From positions 124,001 through 188,000 of the forward strand of contig CANFKC010000002.1 of assembly GCA_947447265.1 (NCBI GenBank): 64,000 bases of DNA, written 5' to 3'. The notes under the pieces are model-generated. The model worked only from the letters and a program-made list of their open reading frames with translations, did not search any database and had not been told where the DNA came from. The first letter of the stretch is position 1. Each line of letters starts with the position of its first letter. The position numbers were made by a program, and so were the translations under genes. The DNA comes from Chitinophagaceae bacterium (GTDB lineage Bacteria > Bacteroidota > Bacteroidia > Chitinophagales > Chitinophagaceae). Positions 32,653 through 41,106 of this stretch are shown here, in pieces.

Positions 32653-34710
32653 TTAGTAGTACTCATAGTGATTCTGTGGTTTCCATTTTCTTACCCTGCG
32701 TTTCGTTAGTTTGCCATGATAAGCCCTGCCACGTGTGTCCATGTAAAAAGTTACGTCCCGGTAGTTTTCGTTTGTAGATGGTCTGGATAAAGAAATGGAG
32801 AATAGCGGCTCCTTGCCCTCGGCAAATGCAATAGACGTGTTTTCGATGCTTAGGCTATCCAGCATAACATGGTTTTGCGTGTCTATCATAACTGGTCCGC
32901 CCTTTATCGGAAGTTCAATAAATTGGGGCTCTTCCTTCGCAGCATAGATGGTTCCAGTAATTGTGTGCCAATAATTCGGGATTTCCTCTTCCTTCGGATT
33001 GTCAGCTAGAAAGAAACCATAGCCCAATGGCGAAAGCCGCGTGTATCTGAAACTGATATCAGGGTAGGAAATATTGCCGTCCATGTCCATAATGGCCAGG
33101 GTATTATCCAACCGGTTACGAACCATAAAATACGGCGGCACAAATGCTCCGTCCTGTGCAGGGCTGTTAAAATCGGAGCCATTCCTGCCGCATTTCCATA
33201 AAACATCATATTGTTCCAGTTCTTTTACGGGCCTGCCATCGGAGTCTGTTAATCTGCAGATAGTTGCTTTTTTCCTGTCACCAAATGCATTTTCTGAGAT
33301 AATTGTATCCGTAGTTAGGATGACATATAGTTTCGACTGATACCGGAAAGCGCTTGCGATGGAATGTTGTGTCTTCATCAAAGTATCCATCTTGCTGCTA
33401 ACAAGGTAGTTGTTGGTATCTCCGCCTTCCGCTTCTATTTTATATAGGCCATCGGCTGTGTTAACTGGCTTTACCTTCCTGCCGCACCGTACTGGCGGTA
33501 GCACATAATTGCCGTTTGTATCTATTATGGCCATATAATTATAATCTTCCATTCCTGTAATTTTGCCACTCACCTCATAATATAGTGCGGGCCAATAAGC
33601 AATAGTGAATACCCAGGTAAAAGAGTCTTTTTGATAAGTTTTATAGAGTTTATCGCTGATATGCATGGCGTAGCGGGATGAATCTTTACTCTCCTTCACT
33701 GGTGGTTGTGGCGGATATACCTTGTCCATGGGTAGCCATCCGGAAATTGGAAGCCACGTATGGCGGCTATAAAAGCGTACGAATCCGCTTGACTTGTTGT
33801 AAGGTGCTACGCTATCGCCTATCACTAAAACGCTATCTCCGTAAAAGCCGATATTATTGTATAGGCAGGGTATTAGTATTTGGTTGTGAATGCCTTTAAG
33901 CCCATAGCAGTCATTTTTATTCTTTTCTTTTATCCTGATGGGAATCAAGGTATCGATCGGAAGGTCGATAGTATACGCGGTGTCATCAACAAGTATGTTG
34001 CCAAGGGTATCTGCTATCATACTTTTTTTGTCGGTCTGCACATAGAGTATGCGCCTGTGCACCTGATCGAAGCGGATGTTTTCATAGATGGGAGGTATCA
34101 CCATTTTATTTTGGGTATTGATAAGGCCATACTTGTTCTTAACACGAACCATATAATACCATGGTGGCATATCGGGTTCAAAGTTGTAGGCAAACCCATC
34201 ATACATAAAGGCAATGAGCGTCCGGTTAAGCGTATCTATAATGCCTATTTTGCCGTTTTTCATTGCTTTTGCGGCATAGGTATGGAAACGATCATCCCAA
34301 TTAAAAAAGCCTGTCCATTGTGCGGGATGCTTATTGCCGTCAGTTTTTTCATAGATACAAGGTATCACTTCTTTACCATTGCCATCTATAATGCCATATT
34401 TTCCATCTTTACCGCGGGCATTATAATGAGCGCCTTTAAAGGCAGGGTACAATTCTCCGTTCCAATGCCGCCATGGGGGTATAATGTACTTGCCCCTGGT
34501 ATCAATAATACAACGGTCTCCGTTGCTATATACAGTAGCTCTGCCATTTTCAAAGAAACCTGCTGCTTCCCATTTGGGGGCTATTACTACTTTGCCGTTG
34601 CTGTCCGCATATCCCCATTTTGCTCCGTCAACATAGGGCACAAGGGCATGGCGCGCCTGTGCGGCACAGCAAGCGAGTAGAAACAATAGCAGTAGGGTAT
34701 GCTTCCGCAT
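32653..34710 (-). CDS. WG-repeat protein, secreted
   Basis: 685 residues with signal peptide 1-19 (LLACCAAQA). WG repeats of about 45-60 residues fill the first half: WGYADSNGKVVIAPKWEAAGFFENGRA (32-58), a second with CIIDTRGKYIIPPW, then KYGIIDGNGKEVIPCIYE, GKIGIIDTLNRTLIAFMYD and KYGLINTQNKMVIPPIYE. The repeats weaken after residue 250 but single elements recur (AIIDTNGNYVLPPV). WG repeats form beta-rich binding surfaces of unknown ligand. No T9SS tail. It is flanked on both sides by REP-like repeat pairs. Confidence 0.87.
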   Translation of the reverse strand: MRKHTLLLLFLLACCAAQARHALVPYVDGAKWGYADSNGKVVIAPKWEAAGFFENGRATVYSNGDRCIIDTRGKYIIPPWRHWNGELYPAFKGAHYNARGKDGKYGIIDGNGKEVIPCIYEKTDGNKHPAQWTGFFNWDDRFHTYAAKAMKNGKIGIIDTLNRTLIAFMYDGFAYNFEPDMPPWYYMVRVKNKYGLINTQNKMVIPPIYENIRFDQVHRRILYVQTDKKSMIADTLGNILVDDTAYTIDLPIDTLIPIRIKEKNKNDCYGLKGIHNQILIPCLYNNIGFYGDSVLVIGDSVAPYNKSSGFVRFYSRHTWLPISGWLPMDKVYPPQPPVKESKDSSRYAMHISDKLYKTYQKDSFTWVFTIAYWPALYYEVSGKITGMEDYNYMAIIDTNGNYVLPPVRCGRKVKPVNTADGLYKIEAEGGDTNNYLVSSKMDTLMKTQHSIASAFRYQSKLYVILTTDTIISENAFGDRKKATICRLTDSDGRPVKELEQYDVLWKCGRNGSDFNSPAQDGAFVPPYFMVRNRLDNTLAIMDMDGNISYPDISFRYTRLSPLGYGFFLADNPKEEEIPNYWHTITGTIYAAKEEPQFIELPIKGGPVMIDTQNHVMLDSLSIENTSIAFAEGKEPLFSISLSRPSTNENYRDVTFYMDTRGRAYHGKLTKRRVRKWKPQNHYEYY

Positions 34711-34776
34711 CCAGGTTCAGATTTTGTTTAAAGTTACGGGAAGTATGATTTTTAATGCTGTTGTATTTTTCTACTT

Positions 34777-34851
34777 CTGGCGCGAGAGTTAGCGCAGCGC
34801 TCTCGTGTCAGCATAAGTGAGCGGGTTTCTAACGCGCCTAAAAAAACTAAA
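34777..34851 (+). repeat. REP-like repeat, copy 3
   Basis: Hairpin 1 intact (GCGAGAGTTAGCGCAGCGC then TCTCGTG). Hairpin 2 is damaged on one side (GCGGGTTTCTAACGCGC). Confidence 0.85.
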
Positions 34852-34889
34852 ACATACGGCCACCGTCTTTATGACTAATAAGTACCACA

Positions 34890-34963
34890 CTGGCGCGAGA
34901 GTTAGCGCGGCGCTCTCGTGTCAGCATAAGTGAGCGGGTTTCTAACCCCCATAAAAAACTAAA
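34890..34963 (+). repeat. REP-like repeat, copy 4
   Basis: Same unit and orientation as copy 3, 39 bp downstream; hairpin 2 reads GCGGGTTTCTAACCCCC. Confidence 0.85.
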
Positions 34964-35023
34964 TCAACCCACCACCATCTTCCTATCAATAAGCATCCTG
35001 CCGCAATCAAGTAAAAATATATT

Positions 35024-35054
35024 TTTAAAAATTAAACCGAACGGTTTATATTTG
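35024..35054 (+). promoter_or_regulatory. tetR promoter with overlapping operator
   Basis: TTTA, 19-bp spacer, TATATTTG (35047-35054); one mismatch in the -33 box. The inverted repeat AAACCG-AA-CGGTTT (35034-35047) fills the spacer and touches the -7 element, as expected for autorepression. The ATG follows five bases after the -7 element, so the transcript may be leaderless. Confidence 0.6.
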
Positions 35055-35058
35055 TGGC

Positions 35059-35655
35059 ATGTTGTCAAAGTCAGAAAGGACAAAACAGTTTATTATTGAA
35101 AAGTCGGCACCCATTTTTAATACAAAGGGGTATGCCGCCACAACTATGGCCGATATTTTGCAGGCAACTGGCCTGACAAAGGGCGGGGTCTATGGGAATT
35201 TTCCGTCAAAAGATGAGATTGCCGCTGAAGCTTTTGAATTTGCATTGAACAAAGTGAGAGAAGCGCTCCGTTTTAAAATAAAACAGGAAACAACAGCTAC
35301 AGGAAAGTTGAATGCCGTACTAAAGTTCTATCACAACTATTCTATCGATCCTATTGTGGAAGGAGGTTGCCCCATATTGAATACAGCGGTGGATACTGAC
35401 GATACCATGCCGGTATTAAAACAGCGGGCCTTAAAGGGTTTGCAGGAGATGCTGGATTCATTAAAATATATTATTGATCAGGGGGTAAAGACCGGTGAGT
35501 TTAAAAGCAGTCTGAATGCGGGTCATGAAGCGGAGTTAATATTTGCTACAATAGAGGGTGGAATTATGATAAGCAAGCTGCATGACAGCCCCGTAATATT
35601 AAACCGCCTGTTGGAGAATATAAAAGGGCAGATCGCTACCCGGTACAAGAACTAA
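35059..35655 (+). CDS. TetR/AcrR-family transcriptional regulator
   Basis: 198 residues. The N-terminal helix-turn-helix (about 8-55) reads ATTMADILQATGLTKGGVYGNFPSKDEI, the canonical TetR DNA-binding pattern. The C-terminal ligand domain (60-198) contains FKIKQETTATGKLNAVLKFYHNY and a GGCPILNTAVDTDD segment seen in the YxaF/LmrA-like branch that often controls detoxification genes. Identical operator half-sites (ACCG-AA-CGGT) lie before its own gene and before the following DinB gene, so it likely represses both. Confidence 0.9.
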   Translation: MLSKSERTKQFIIEKSAPIFNTKGYAATTMADILQATGLTKGGVYGNFPSKDEIAAEAFEFALNKVREALRFKIKQETTATGKLNAVLKFYHNYSIDPIVEGGCPILNTAVDTDDTMPVLKQRALKGLQEMLDSLKYIIDQGVKTGEFKSSLNAGHEAELIFATIEGGIMISKLHDSPVILNRLLENIKGQIATRYKN

Positions 35656-35674
35656 ATTTTTTTTATCAAAAAAA

Positions 35675-35688
35675 AGACCGAACGGTTT
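35675..35688 (+). promoter_or_regulatory. Second TetR operator, upstream of the DinB gene
   Basis: GACCG-AA-CGGTTT shares its core with the operator before tetR and ends five bases before the DinB start codon, where a bound repressor would block transcription or early elongation. Confidence 0.6.
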
Positions 35689-35692
35689 AAAA

Positions 35693-36220
35693 ATGAAAAA
35701 GCAAGAACTTAAAAATGAACTGCAGAAAGTGCACAGCGAATTTGCAGGTTATGTGCTGGAATTAAACGATACCGATTTTTGTTTCGCCTACCCGGCGAAA
35801 TGGAGTGCCGGACAACACTTGCAGCATATTGTTTTGTCGGTAGGCACGCTTAACAGGGCAATTGGTAATACCGATTTCATGCGGCCTATCGCCGAGATGG
35901 AACCACAGCGGCTGCCGTTTAGTATTGACGAGCTATCAGAGGTCTATAGAAGCGTGATAAAGAAAGGTACCCAGGCCCCGGCAAGATTTGTGCCCGAAGT
36001 AGTCCAGACTGGTGAAAAGCAGCAAATAGAGGATGCATTACATAAAGTGTTGGCAGCGCTATGTAGTCATATAGATGAATACACTGAGCCGCAACTCGAC
36101 GAGTTTACATTGCCACACCCCTTCATTGGCAGGTTGTCATTAAGGGAGATGCTCTACTTCACTATATACCATGCCCAACACCATTTTTTACTTGCCAGGC
36201 AAAACCTGGAAGCGCTATGA
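35693..36220 (+). CDS. DinB-family (DinB-like four-helix) protein
   Basis: 175 residues, all-helical with the DinB/YfiT metal-site pattern: WSAGQHLQHI (42-51; a His at the end of helix 2) and YHAQHHFLLARQ (160-171; the HxxHH-like motif at the last helix). Members bind Zn or Ni and several act as thiol-dependent S-transferases (for example bacillithiol transferases); the substrate here is unknown. It overlaps the GNAT gene by four bases and is preceded by a TetR operator, fitting a detoxification role (inference). Confidence 0.85.
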   Translation: MKKQELKNELQKVHSEFAGYVLELNDTDFCFAYPAKWSAGQHLQHIVLSVGTLNRAIGNTDFMRPIAEMEPQRLPFSIDELSEVYRSVIKKGTQAPARFVPEVVQTGEKQQIEDALHKVLAALCSHIDEYTEPQLDEFTLPHPFIGRLSLREMLYFTIYHAQHHFLLARQNLEAL

Positions 36221-36693
36221 AAACAATTATCAGGAAGGCAACAGTAGCCGATGCGGCGGCCATCAGCAAATTGTTTTATGAAACAGCCAATGAAGTTGCC
36301 TGTCGTCTTTTTGTCGCCGAAAAGGCCGAAGAACTGGCAACAAGCTGCCTGAACAGCAATGCCGCTAATTTGAATTTTGGCAACGGACATTACCTGGTTG
36401 CAGCCAATCCAGATAATGTAATTATAGGTTGCACGGCACTGCAGTGTACGGGCGAAATAGACCTGCTCTGCGTGCACCCCGCACAGCAGGGGCGCGGTAT
36501 TGCCAGCAACCTCCTCGAAAGACTTTATGAGTTTGCCGATGATATGCATTTAAACATGCTCACCACAACTTCAAACCTTGTTACATTTCCTTTCTTCGAG
36601 AAAAAGGGATTTAAAATGCAGGGTAGTTGCTCACATGAAATTGCCGGAGTCCAGCTAACCACTATTACTCTTGCAAAGCGGCTATGGCTTTAA
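36217..36693 (+). CDS. GNAT-family N-acetyltransferase
   Basis: 158 residues with the GNAT fold: start IIRKATVADAAAISKLF, and the acetyl-CoA loop QQGRGIASNLLERL (90-103) after strand IDLLCVHP. The C-terminal FFEKKGFKMQG is the usual last strand with the GF motif. Substrate unknown. It is translationally coupled to the DinB gene and so is probably under the same TetR control. Confidence 0.9.
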   Translation: MKTIIRKATVADAAAISKLFYETANEVACRLFVAEKAEELATSCLNSNAANLNFGNGHYLVAANPDNVIIGCTALQCTGEIDLLCVHPAQQGRGIASNLLERLYEFADDMHLNMLTTTSNLVTFPFFEKKGFKMQGSCSHEIAGVQLTTITLAKRLWL

Positions 36694-36705
36694 TAATGCA
36701 AGTTA

Positions 36706-36769
36706 CTGGCGCGAGAGTTAGCGCAGCGCTCTCGTGTCCTCCAAATGAGCGGGTTTCTAACCCGCGTAA
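36706..36769 (+). repeat. REP-like repeat, copy 5
   Basis: Full two-hairpin unit, hairpin 2 GCGGGTTTCTAACCCGC perfect. Confidence 0.85.
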
Positions 36770-36798
36770 ACCACATCGTTAAGCGTAGTTAGGCTTTA

Positions 36799-36863
36799 CT
36801 GGCGCGAGAGTTAGCGCAGCGCTCTCGTGTCAAAATAAGTGAGCGGGTTTCCAACCCGCATAA
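36799..36863 (+). repeat. REP-like repeat, copy 6
   Basis: Full two-hairpin unit, 29 bp after copy 5. Hairpin 2 reads GCGGGTTTCCAACCCGC. The spacer of this pair differs from that of pairs 1 and 2. Confidence 0.85.
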
Positions 36864-37077
36864 ATACATCAATTATCCCAACACTTTTCACAGTGTGCAA
36901 ACTGCGGGTAAAAAGGTTGGCTAGTAGCAAGTATTGCTGCACCTTTGTACCAAAACTCATCTAAAAAAATGCTCAACGATACCCGCACAATACAAAATAG
37001 TAACAGCAACATTGCAGCAAACAGATACCAACTTTTTTTAGTTCGGCGTGACCCCGGTTAACAGTGTATTAACCAGC

Positions 37078-38256
37078 TTAGAGCTTCAACCCCATCCGTT
37101 GTGTGAAGGCGGGTAGTAGCAGAGGCTTTAGCTGAGAATAGGGTATAAACAACCAGACATCGCCATCGGCATAAGAAGCAATTTCATAAGGACTGTAGCA
37201 AAAGGTGAGCCCTTTGTCAGTAATTATAAAATTATCGGTGGCCGGTACAGCAGCGACAAGAAGATTGTCGTCCAGCTTTTCGTTTGGCTGAATATGGAAT
37301 ACGGCACGGGCTTTAATATCAAGCAGGCCAGAAATCATCGCACTATCTACTTTCAACACATCGCCAAGCTGAATGCGCTTCTTTTCCTGTCTGTCAATGG
37401 TAACGAAATTACTCGCATGATTGCTATGCGCCCCACCTGAATATTCAGATGTCATACACTCCACCACTAAAAAATTGTGGTCGTTGTAAACAGGTGTTAC
37501 TAAAAGGTCGTTATGGTAGTCATCCATGGGCTCTTCTTCCAGGCTGTCCTTTCCTACTTCATCAAGCAGTGCAGTTGTATGTTCCAATTGCTTTTCCACC
37601 CAGAATTTCGGCAAACTTTGCAGTGTTTTTACATTGCCTGAATCGTCGCCCAACGCATGCAAAAGCAAATTGTTTATAGCTTCGTTGCCGTCGCCTTCAA
37701 CTTCAATACCTGTATATTCTGCATTAGCTCCGGCAGTCCACCTTGGCTCCTTAAGCGTTGCGTTTTTGGAATAATAAACCATTTTTAGTTGGCTGGCATT
37801 GGTGTAATCTTCATGCAGGTTAATGTCGAACATTTTTTTTGTAGCACCATTGGTGAATTTGCCCGTTGCATTTGGACCATCAATAGTTATTGCCCAGGTA
37901 TTAACAAGCGAATCCGGGGTTTCATCATTATGATTACTTGTGATCCATTCTTTAATATGTAGTTCATTTTTCAGGAGCGGGTCATTTTTTACTGAAATGC
38001 CCAGTAATTCACTTTTCCCAATATAATAATAAGTGCCACCAGCGTATGTATTGCTGTCTACCGTGTAGCAATACATATTTACCACTACTGGTTGCCCGGC
38101 TATAGTTCCGGTATACCGCTTATACCAATTACCCTCAATTATTGTTGCAGTGTTGCCTGCGCCGCTGCTGCTGTTCGTTTGGCTATCATTTTTACAGCCT
38201 GTTATAGCAAACATAAGGAGCAGGGTAGAGCATACCAGTAGTATATGGCGTAGCAT
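37078..38256 (-). CDS. DUF3298-domain lipoprotein
   Basis: 392 residues. Lipoprotein signal with LMFAITGC (Cys21) lipobox. The C-terminal 190 residues show the DUF4163/DUF3298 arrangement: LLVTPVYNDHNFLVVECMTSEYSGGAHSN (255-280 region), a VTIDRQEKKRIQLGDVL segment and the closing block FCYSPYEIASYADGDVWLFIPYSQL. Similar modules occur in RsiV, where they bind lysozyme; whether this one does is unknown. A long (about 200-nt) leader with an internal terminator-like hairpin may precede it. Confidence 0.82.
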   Translation of the reverse strand: MLRHILLVCSTLLLMFAITGCKNDSQTNSSSGAGNTATIIEGNWYKRYTGTIAGQPVVVNMYCYTVDSNTYAGGTYYYIGKSELLGISVKNDPLLKNELHIKEWITSNHNDETPDSLVNTWAITIDGPNATGKFTNGATKKMFDINLHEDYTNASQLKMVYYSKNATLKEPRWTAGANAEYTGIEVEGDGNEAINNLLLHALGDDSGNVKTLQSLPKFWVEKQLEHTTALLDEVGKDSLEEEPMDDYHNDLLVTPVYNDHNFLVVECMTSEYSGGAHSNHASNFVTIDRQEKKRIQLGDVLKVDSAMISGLLDIKARAVFHIQPNEKLDDNLLVAAVPATDNFIITDKGLTFCYSPYEIASYADGDVWLFIPYSQLKPLLLPAFTQRMGLKL

Positions 38257-38398
38257 AGCTATGATTTTAGTAATGCAATGTTACTGATTGTAACCGGTAA
38301 AATGGTAACGATGTTATACGCTCTTTTAGCAGAAAGAGAGGTAGGGAAGGAGCGCTAAAAATTAGTTTTGATCCGGGTCTGGACTAGGCTAAAAAAGA

Positions 38399-38435
38399 AA
38401 CAGGGCTTTAGCTAGACAGCAGAAGCCCTGTTTTT
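38399..38435 (-). terminator. Terminator-like hairpin in a divergent promoter region
   Basis: Stem AACAGGGCTT/AAGCCCTGTT with T-rich flanks on both strands. It lies between the starts of two divergent genes rather than at gene ends. On the minus strand a -7 match TACATTTG (38467-38460) lies just upstream, so a short RNA or an attenuated leader of the DUF3298 gene is possible. Confidence 0.6.
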
Positions 38436-38631
38436 ACCTTATGAAAAATATACCCACCACAAATGTAGGACTTTCTTTGAAATTTGAGCTTTTTCTTCTC
38501 ATTTTTTTGAATTTTTTTTTCGACAATGTTCTAAGTCCTCTTTTTTCAACCTTTTTTTACTAAAGCAATCGCTACAGATTGATTTTGACCAGTAGAATTA
38601 CCGCTGATAAGCGCTTATCTGTTATTTAGTT

Positions 38632-38662
38632 TTTAATTTTAATAGAATCCCGCTTACTTTTG
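38632..38662 (+). promoter_or_regulatory. Possible promoter of the FtsX-like gene
   Basis: TTTA, 19-bp spacer, TACTTTTG (38655-38662). The TTG start codon is five bases further, implying a very short or absent leader. Confidence 0.4.
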
Positions 38663-38667
38663 GAGTA

Positions 38668-39891
38668 TTGAACCTGCCATTTTTCATAGCACGACGGTAT
38701 ATCGCCAACCAGAAGGGAACATTTTCCTTTATGATAAAGCTGGCAGTGCTGGCAACCACGCTCAGCGTAATGGTCATGATATTGAGTCTGGCCATTTCCA
38801 CGGGGTTTCAATATGTGGTTAAAGAGAAGCTGTACTGTTTTAACGGGCACGTCCATGTTTCTAATTTCGACGTATCGCATTCTAATACCCGAACGGCTCC
38901 TATTATTGCTTTAGACCCGGTATTAATGGCTAAAATGCAGCAGATACCTCACGTAATGCAGGTTACCCCCTTCGTGCAGCGGCCGGTAATTGTGCAGGCG
39001 CACAACCATACCGAAGGTTTAGGGCTAAAGGGCGTGGGTAAGCAATACCATTTCCAGAAGGGGATAAGTATGAATGGTGATTTTATATCGTACCCCGATT
39101 CCGGCTATTCACACCAGGTTGTACTTTCTGAGCGCACTGCTTCAAAACTGGATGTACGGCCCGGAGATACGGTAAACCTGCAGTTTATTGATGAAACTGC
39201 GCACCCGCGGGTAAGAAGGGTAAGGGTTAGCGGCCTTTACCACAGTGGCATGGAGGAAGTGGACAACAATTTTGCAGTTTGCGATATCCGCCTTTTGCAG
39301 CGCCTCAATAACTGGACGGGCGACAGTATTAATGCCTACCAGCTCGATCTTGATAATGAGCATTTCGCTGATACTGTTTCCAACTACATTTTCTACAACC
39401 TGCTCAAGACGCCGCTTGGTTCTAATACCACCGCGGAGAACTACCCCAATATATTCGACTGGTTGCACCTGCAAACACTTAACAGCACTGTGCTGCTGGT
39501 TATTATGGCAGTGGTTTCTATCATTAACATTGGGGCTGTTTTATTGATACTTATGGTGGATAGGGCCGCCATGATTGGGCTGCTCAAAGCATTGGGCATG
39601 CCGTTTAATGGCACCGTAAACATCTTCCTGTATGTGGGTGCCATTATCGGAGCAATGGGGATATTTTTAGGTAATATAGTAGCTTTAGGTTTATGCTGGC
39701 TACAGCAGCATTTTGGCATTGTTACCTTGCCCGAAGAGACCTATTATATGAAATATGCCCCGGTAAAAGTTATCTGGTGGCATGTTGTGGTTACCGACGT
39801 GGCTACACTGTTGTTATTTGTAATTTGCATGTGGCTTCCGGCTTTGTATATTCGTACCATACAACCGGCTAAGGTGCTGCAGTTTAAATAG
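38668..39891 (+). CDS. FtsX/LolE-type ABC transporter permease
   Basis: 407 residues with the MacB/LolC-E topology: one N-terminal transmembrane helix (about 25-47, after FIARRYIANQKGTFSFMIKL), a large periplasmic domain (50-265), then three helices (about 270-295, 318-345, 372-395) including SIINIGAVLLILMVDRAAMIGLLKALG, the FtsX-domain signature. The short N-terminus FFIARRYI matches LolC/LolE-type lipoprotein-releasing permeases in Bacteroidota. The matching ATPase gene is not adjacent. TTG start with GGAG six bases before it; no ATG exists before the first helix. Confidence 0.88.
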   Translation: MNLPFFIARRYIANQKGTFSFMIKLAVLATTLSVMVMILSLAISTGFQYVVKEKLYCFNGHVHVSNFDVSHSNTRTAPIIALDPVLMAKMQQIPHVMQVTPFVQRPVIVQAHNHTEGLGLKGVGKQYHFQKGISMNGDFISYPDSGYSHQVVLSERTASKLDVRPGDTVNLQFIDETAHPRVRRVRVSGLYHSGMEEVDNNFAVCDIRLLQRLNNWTGDSINAYQLDLDNEHFADTVSNYIFYNLLKTPLGSNTTAENYPNIFDWLHLQTLNSTVLLVIMAVVSIINIGAVLLILMVDRAAMIGLLKALGMPFNGTVNIFLYVGAIIGAMGIFLGNIVALGLCWLQQHFGIVTLPEETYYMKYAPVKVIWWHVVVTDVATLLLFVICMWLPALYIRTIQPAKVLQFK

Positions 39892-39927
39892 AGGAAAATC
39901 TAAAAATGCTGGCTAGGCGACAAATAC

Positions 39928-40869
39928 ATGAGCAATAAAGAACAGTACAGGAATATTTGCAAACAGCACCCTGAAATGCTTGTGTTTACACAGGCTTGGT
40001 GGCTCGATGCTGTATGCGAAGACTGGGATGCTGTTATTGTAATGAACGGGGAGACAGTTAAAGGTGCCTGGGCTTACCCCATAGAACGTAAAATGGGTGT
40101 GGGCCTGTTCCGCACACCAAAATTGACACCATATACCGGCCCGCAGGTATTTTACCCCGCCGATATTAAACCGGCTGGAAGAGATGGTTTCGAACATGAC
40201 ACTATCGAAGAACTATTAAAACAATTGCCAGACATAGCTGTCTGGAACCTGGCGCTGGAGCCAGGCCTTAAGCAGGCAGGTATTTTTAGTAACCATGGCT
40301 TGCAGATACAGGCCAGGCAGACTTTTTTGCTCGATCTCGAGCCAGATGAAACCACACTTTTTGCGAACTTTAAAGATACCACCCGCCGGAACATAAAGCT
40401 GGCAGAAAAAGAGTGTGTTATAACGGCAGAGCCCGATAGTTTACCACAACTCTACCAATATCATAAGCATACGTTGGGCAAAAAGGAAAAGGGTATAGCG
40501 CACGCTGAAAAGGAAATGAGCCTTTTACTGGCGGCGGTAATTAAGAACAATGCCGGTAGTATTCATGTAGCCCGTCAGGGTGGCAGAATTGAAGGTATTG
40601 CATGGTACGTATGGGATGCGCGAGGTTGCTACTTTATTATGGGCGCCCGCAACCCGGAAGCGCAAGGGCACAAAGCCATGTCGCTGCTCCATTGGATGGC
40701 TATAAAAGAGGCGAAGAAAATGGGGCTGCAGTATTTCGATTTTGAAGGCAGTATGGATGCTGGCGTAGAGCGTTTCTTCCGAAGTTTCGGAGGGTGCAGA
40801 GAATTATACATGGTGGTACATAAAAATAATTCCGTGCTGTGGAAAGCCAAACAATCGCTGATGGGCTAG
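39928..40869 (+). CDS. GNAT/FemAB-like acyltransferase
   Basis: 313 residues without membrane segments. Two GNAT-like halves: residues 15-140 with WWLDAVCEDWDAVIV and WAYPIERK, and 145-300 with TTRRNIKLAEKE and the block IHVARQGGRIEGIAWYVWDARGCYFIMGA, then MSLLHWMAIKEAKKMGLQYFDFEGSMDAGVERFFRSFGG. This matches the BioF2/FemAB-like (Acetyltransf_6) class, which transfers amino-acyl or acyl groups in cell-wall or exopolysaccharide building. Substrate unknown. It lies 36 bp after the permease gene and may be co-transcribed with it. Confidence 0.82.
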   Translation: MSNKEQYRNICKQHPEMLVFTQAWWLDAVCEDWDAVIVMNGETVKGAWAYPIERKMGVGLFRTPKLTPYTGPQVFYPADIKPAGRDGFEHDTIEELLKQLPDIAVWNLALEPGLKQAGIFSNHGLQIQARQTFLLDLEPDETTLFANFKDTTRRNIKLAEKECVITAEPDSLPQLYQYHKHTLGKKEKGIAHAEKEMSLLLAAVIKNNAGSIHVARQGGRIEGIAWYVWDARGCYFIMGARNPEAQGHKAMSLLHWMAIKEAKKMGLQYFDFEGSMDAGVERFFRSFGGCRELYMVVHKNNSVLWKAKQSLMG

Positions 40870-41087
40870 GGTGCTCGGCAACATTTAGCCGTGTTGCTTT
40901 TAAAAAGAAGTATCTCGCTACAGTATAACCTTGAAAGCGTTAAATGTTATGTTTTTCCTTATTGAGTAGCACTGCCCCTTTTCAAGCCTGAATTCTTCTC
41001 AATCCATTAATAAAACCGTTTAGCCCTTTTTTACGAATATATAAAAGCTGGCAATTATGCTGCACCCTAAATTGGGAGAAAACCTAT

Positions 41088-41095
41088 TATCTTTG
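41088..41095 (+). promoter_or_regulatory. Possible -7 element of the ECF sigma/anti-sigma operon
   Basis: TATCTTTG 11 bp before the sigma gene; no TTTG at 19 bp. A different -33 element could point to autoregulation by the sigma factor (inference). Confidence 0.35.
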
Positions 41096-41106
41096 AGGGT
41101 AATAAT

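Larger units (their letters stand above)
34711..35058. other. Divergent intergenic region with repeat pair 2 and the tetR promoter
   Basis: 348 bp between the WG gene and tetR; holds two REP-like repeats and, at its right end, an operator and promoter. No reading frame is supported. Confidence 0.6.
36694..37077. other. Intergenic region with repeat pair 3
   Basis: 384 bp between convergent genes. It holds two REP-like repeats; the last 200 bp contain no gene and no terminator that I can support. Confidence 0.6.
38257..38667. other. 411-bp divergent region with hairpin and T-rich tract
   Basis: Contains a terminator-like hairpin (38399-38435), a minus-strand -7 element and a long pyrimidine-rich tract (about 38470-38560). 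No reading frame is supported. Confidence 0.5.

Noticed and set aside
33880-34680. Plus-strand 266-residue open frame opposite the WG-repeat gene
   Set aside because: It is antisense to a gene with clear signal peptide and repeat pattern, has unusual composition and no start signals.
32373-36863. CRISPR-like array from the regularly paired repeats
   Set aside because: The units are about 70 bp, occur only in pairs, have shared rather than unique spacers and no cas genes are near.
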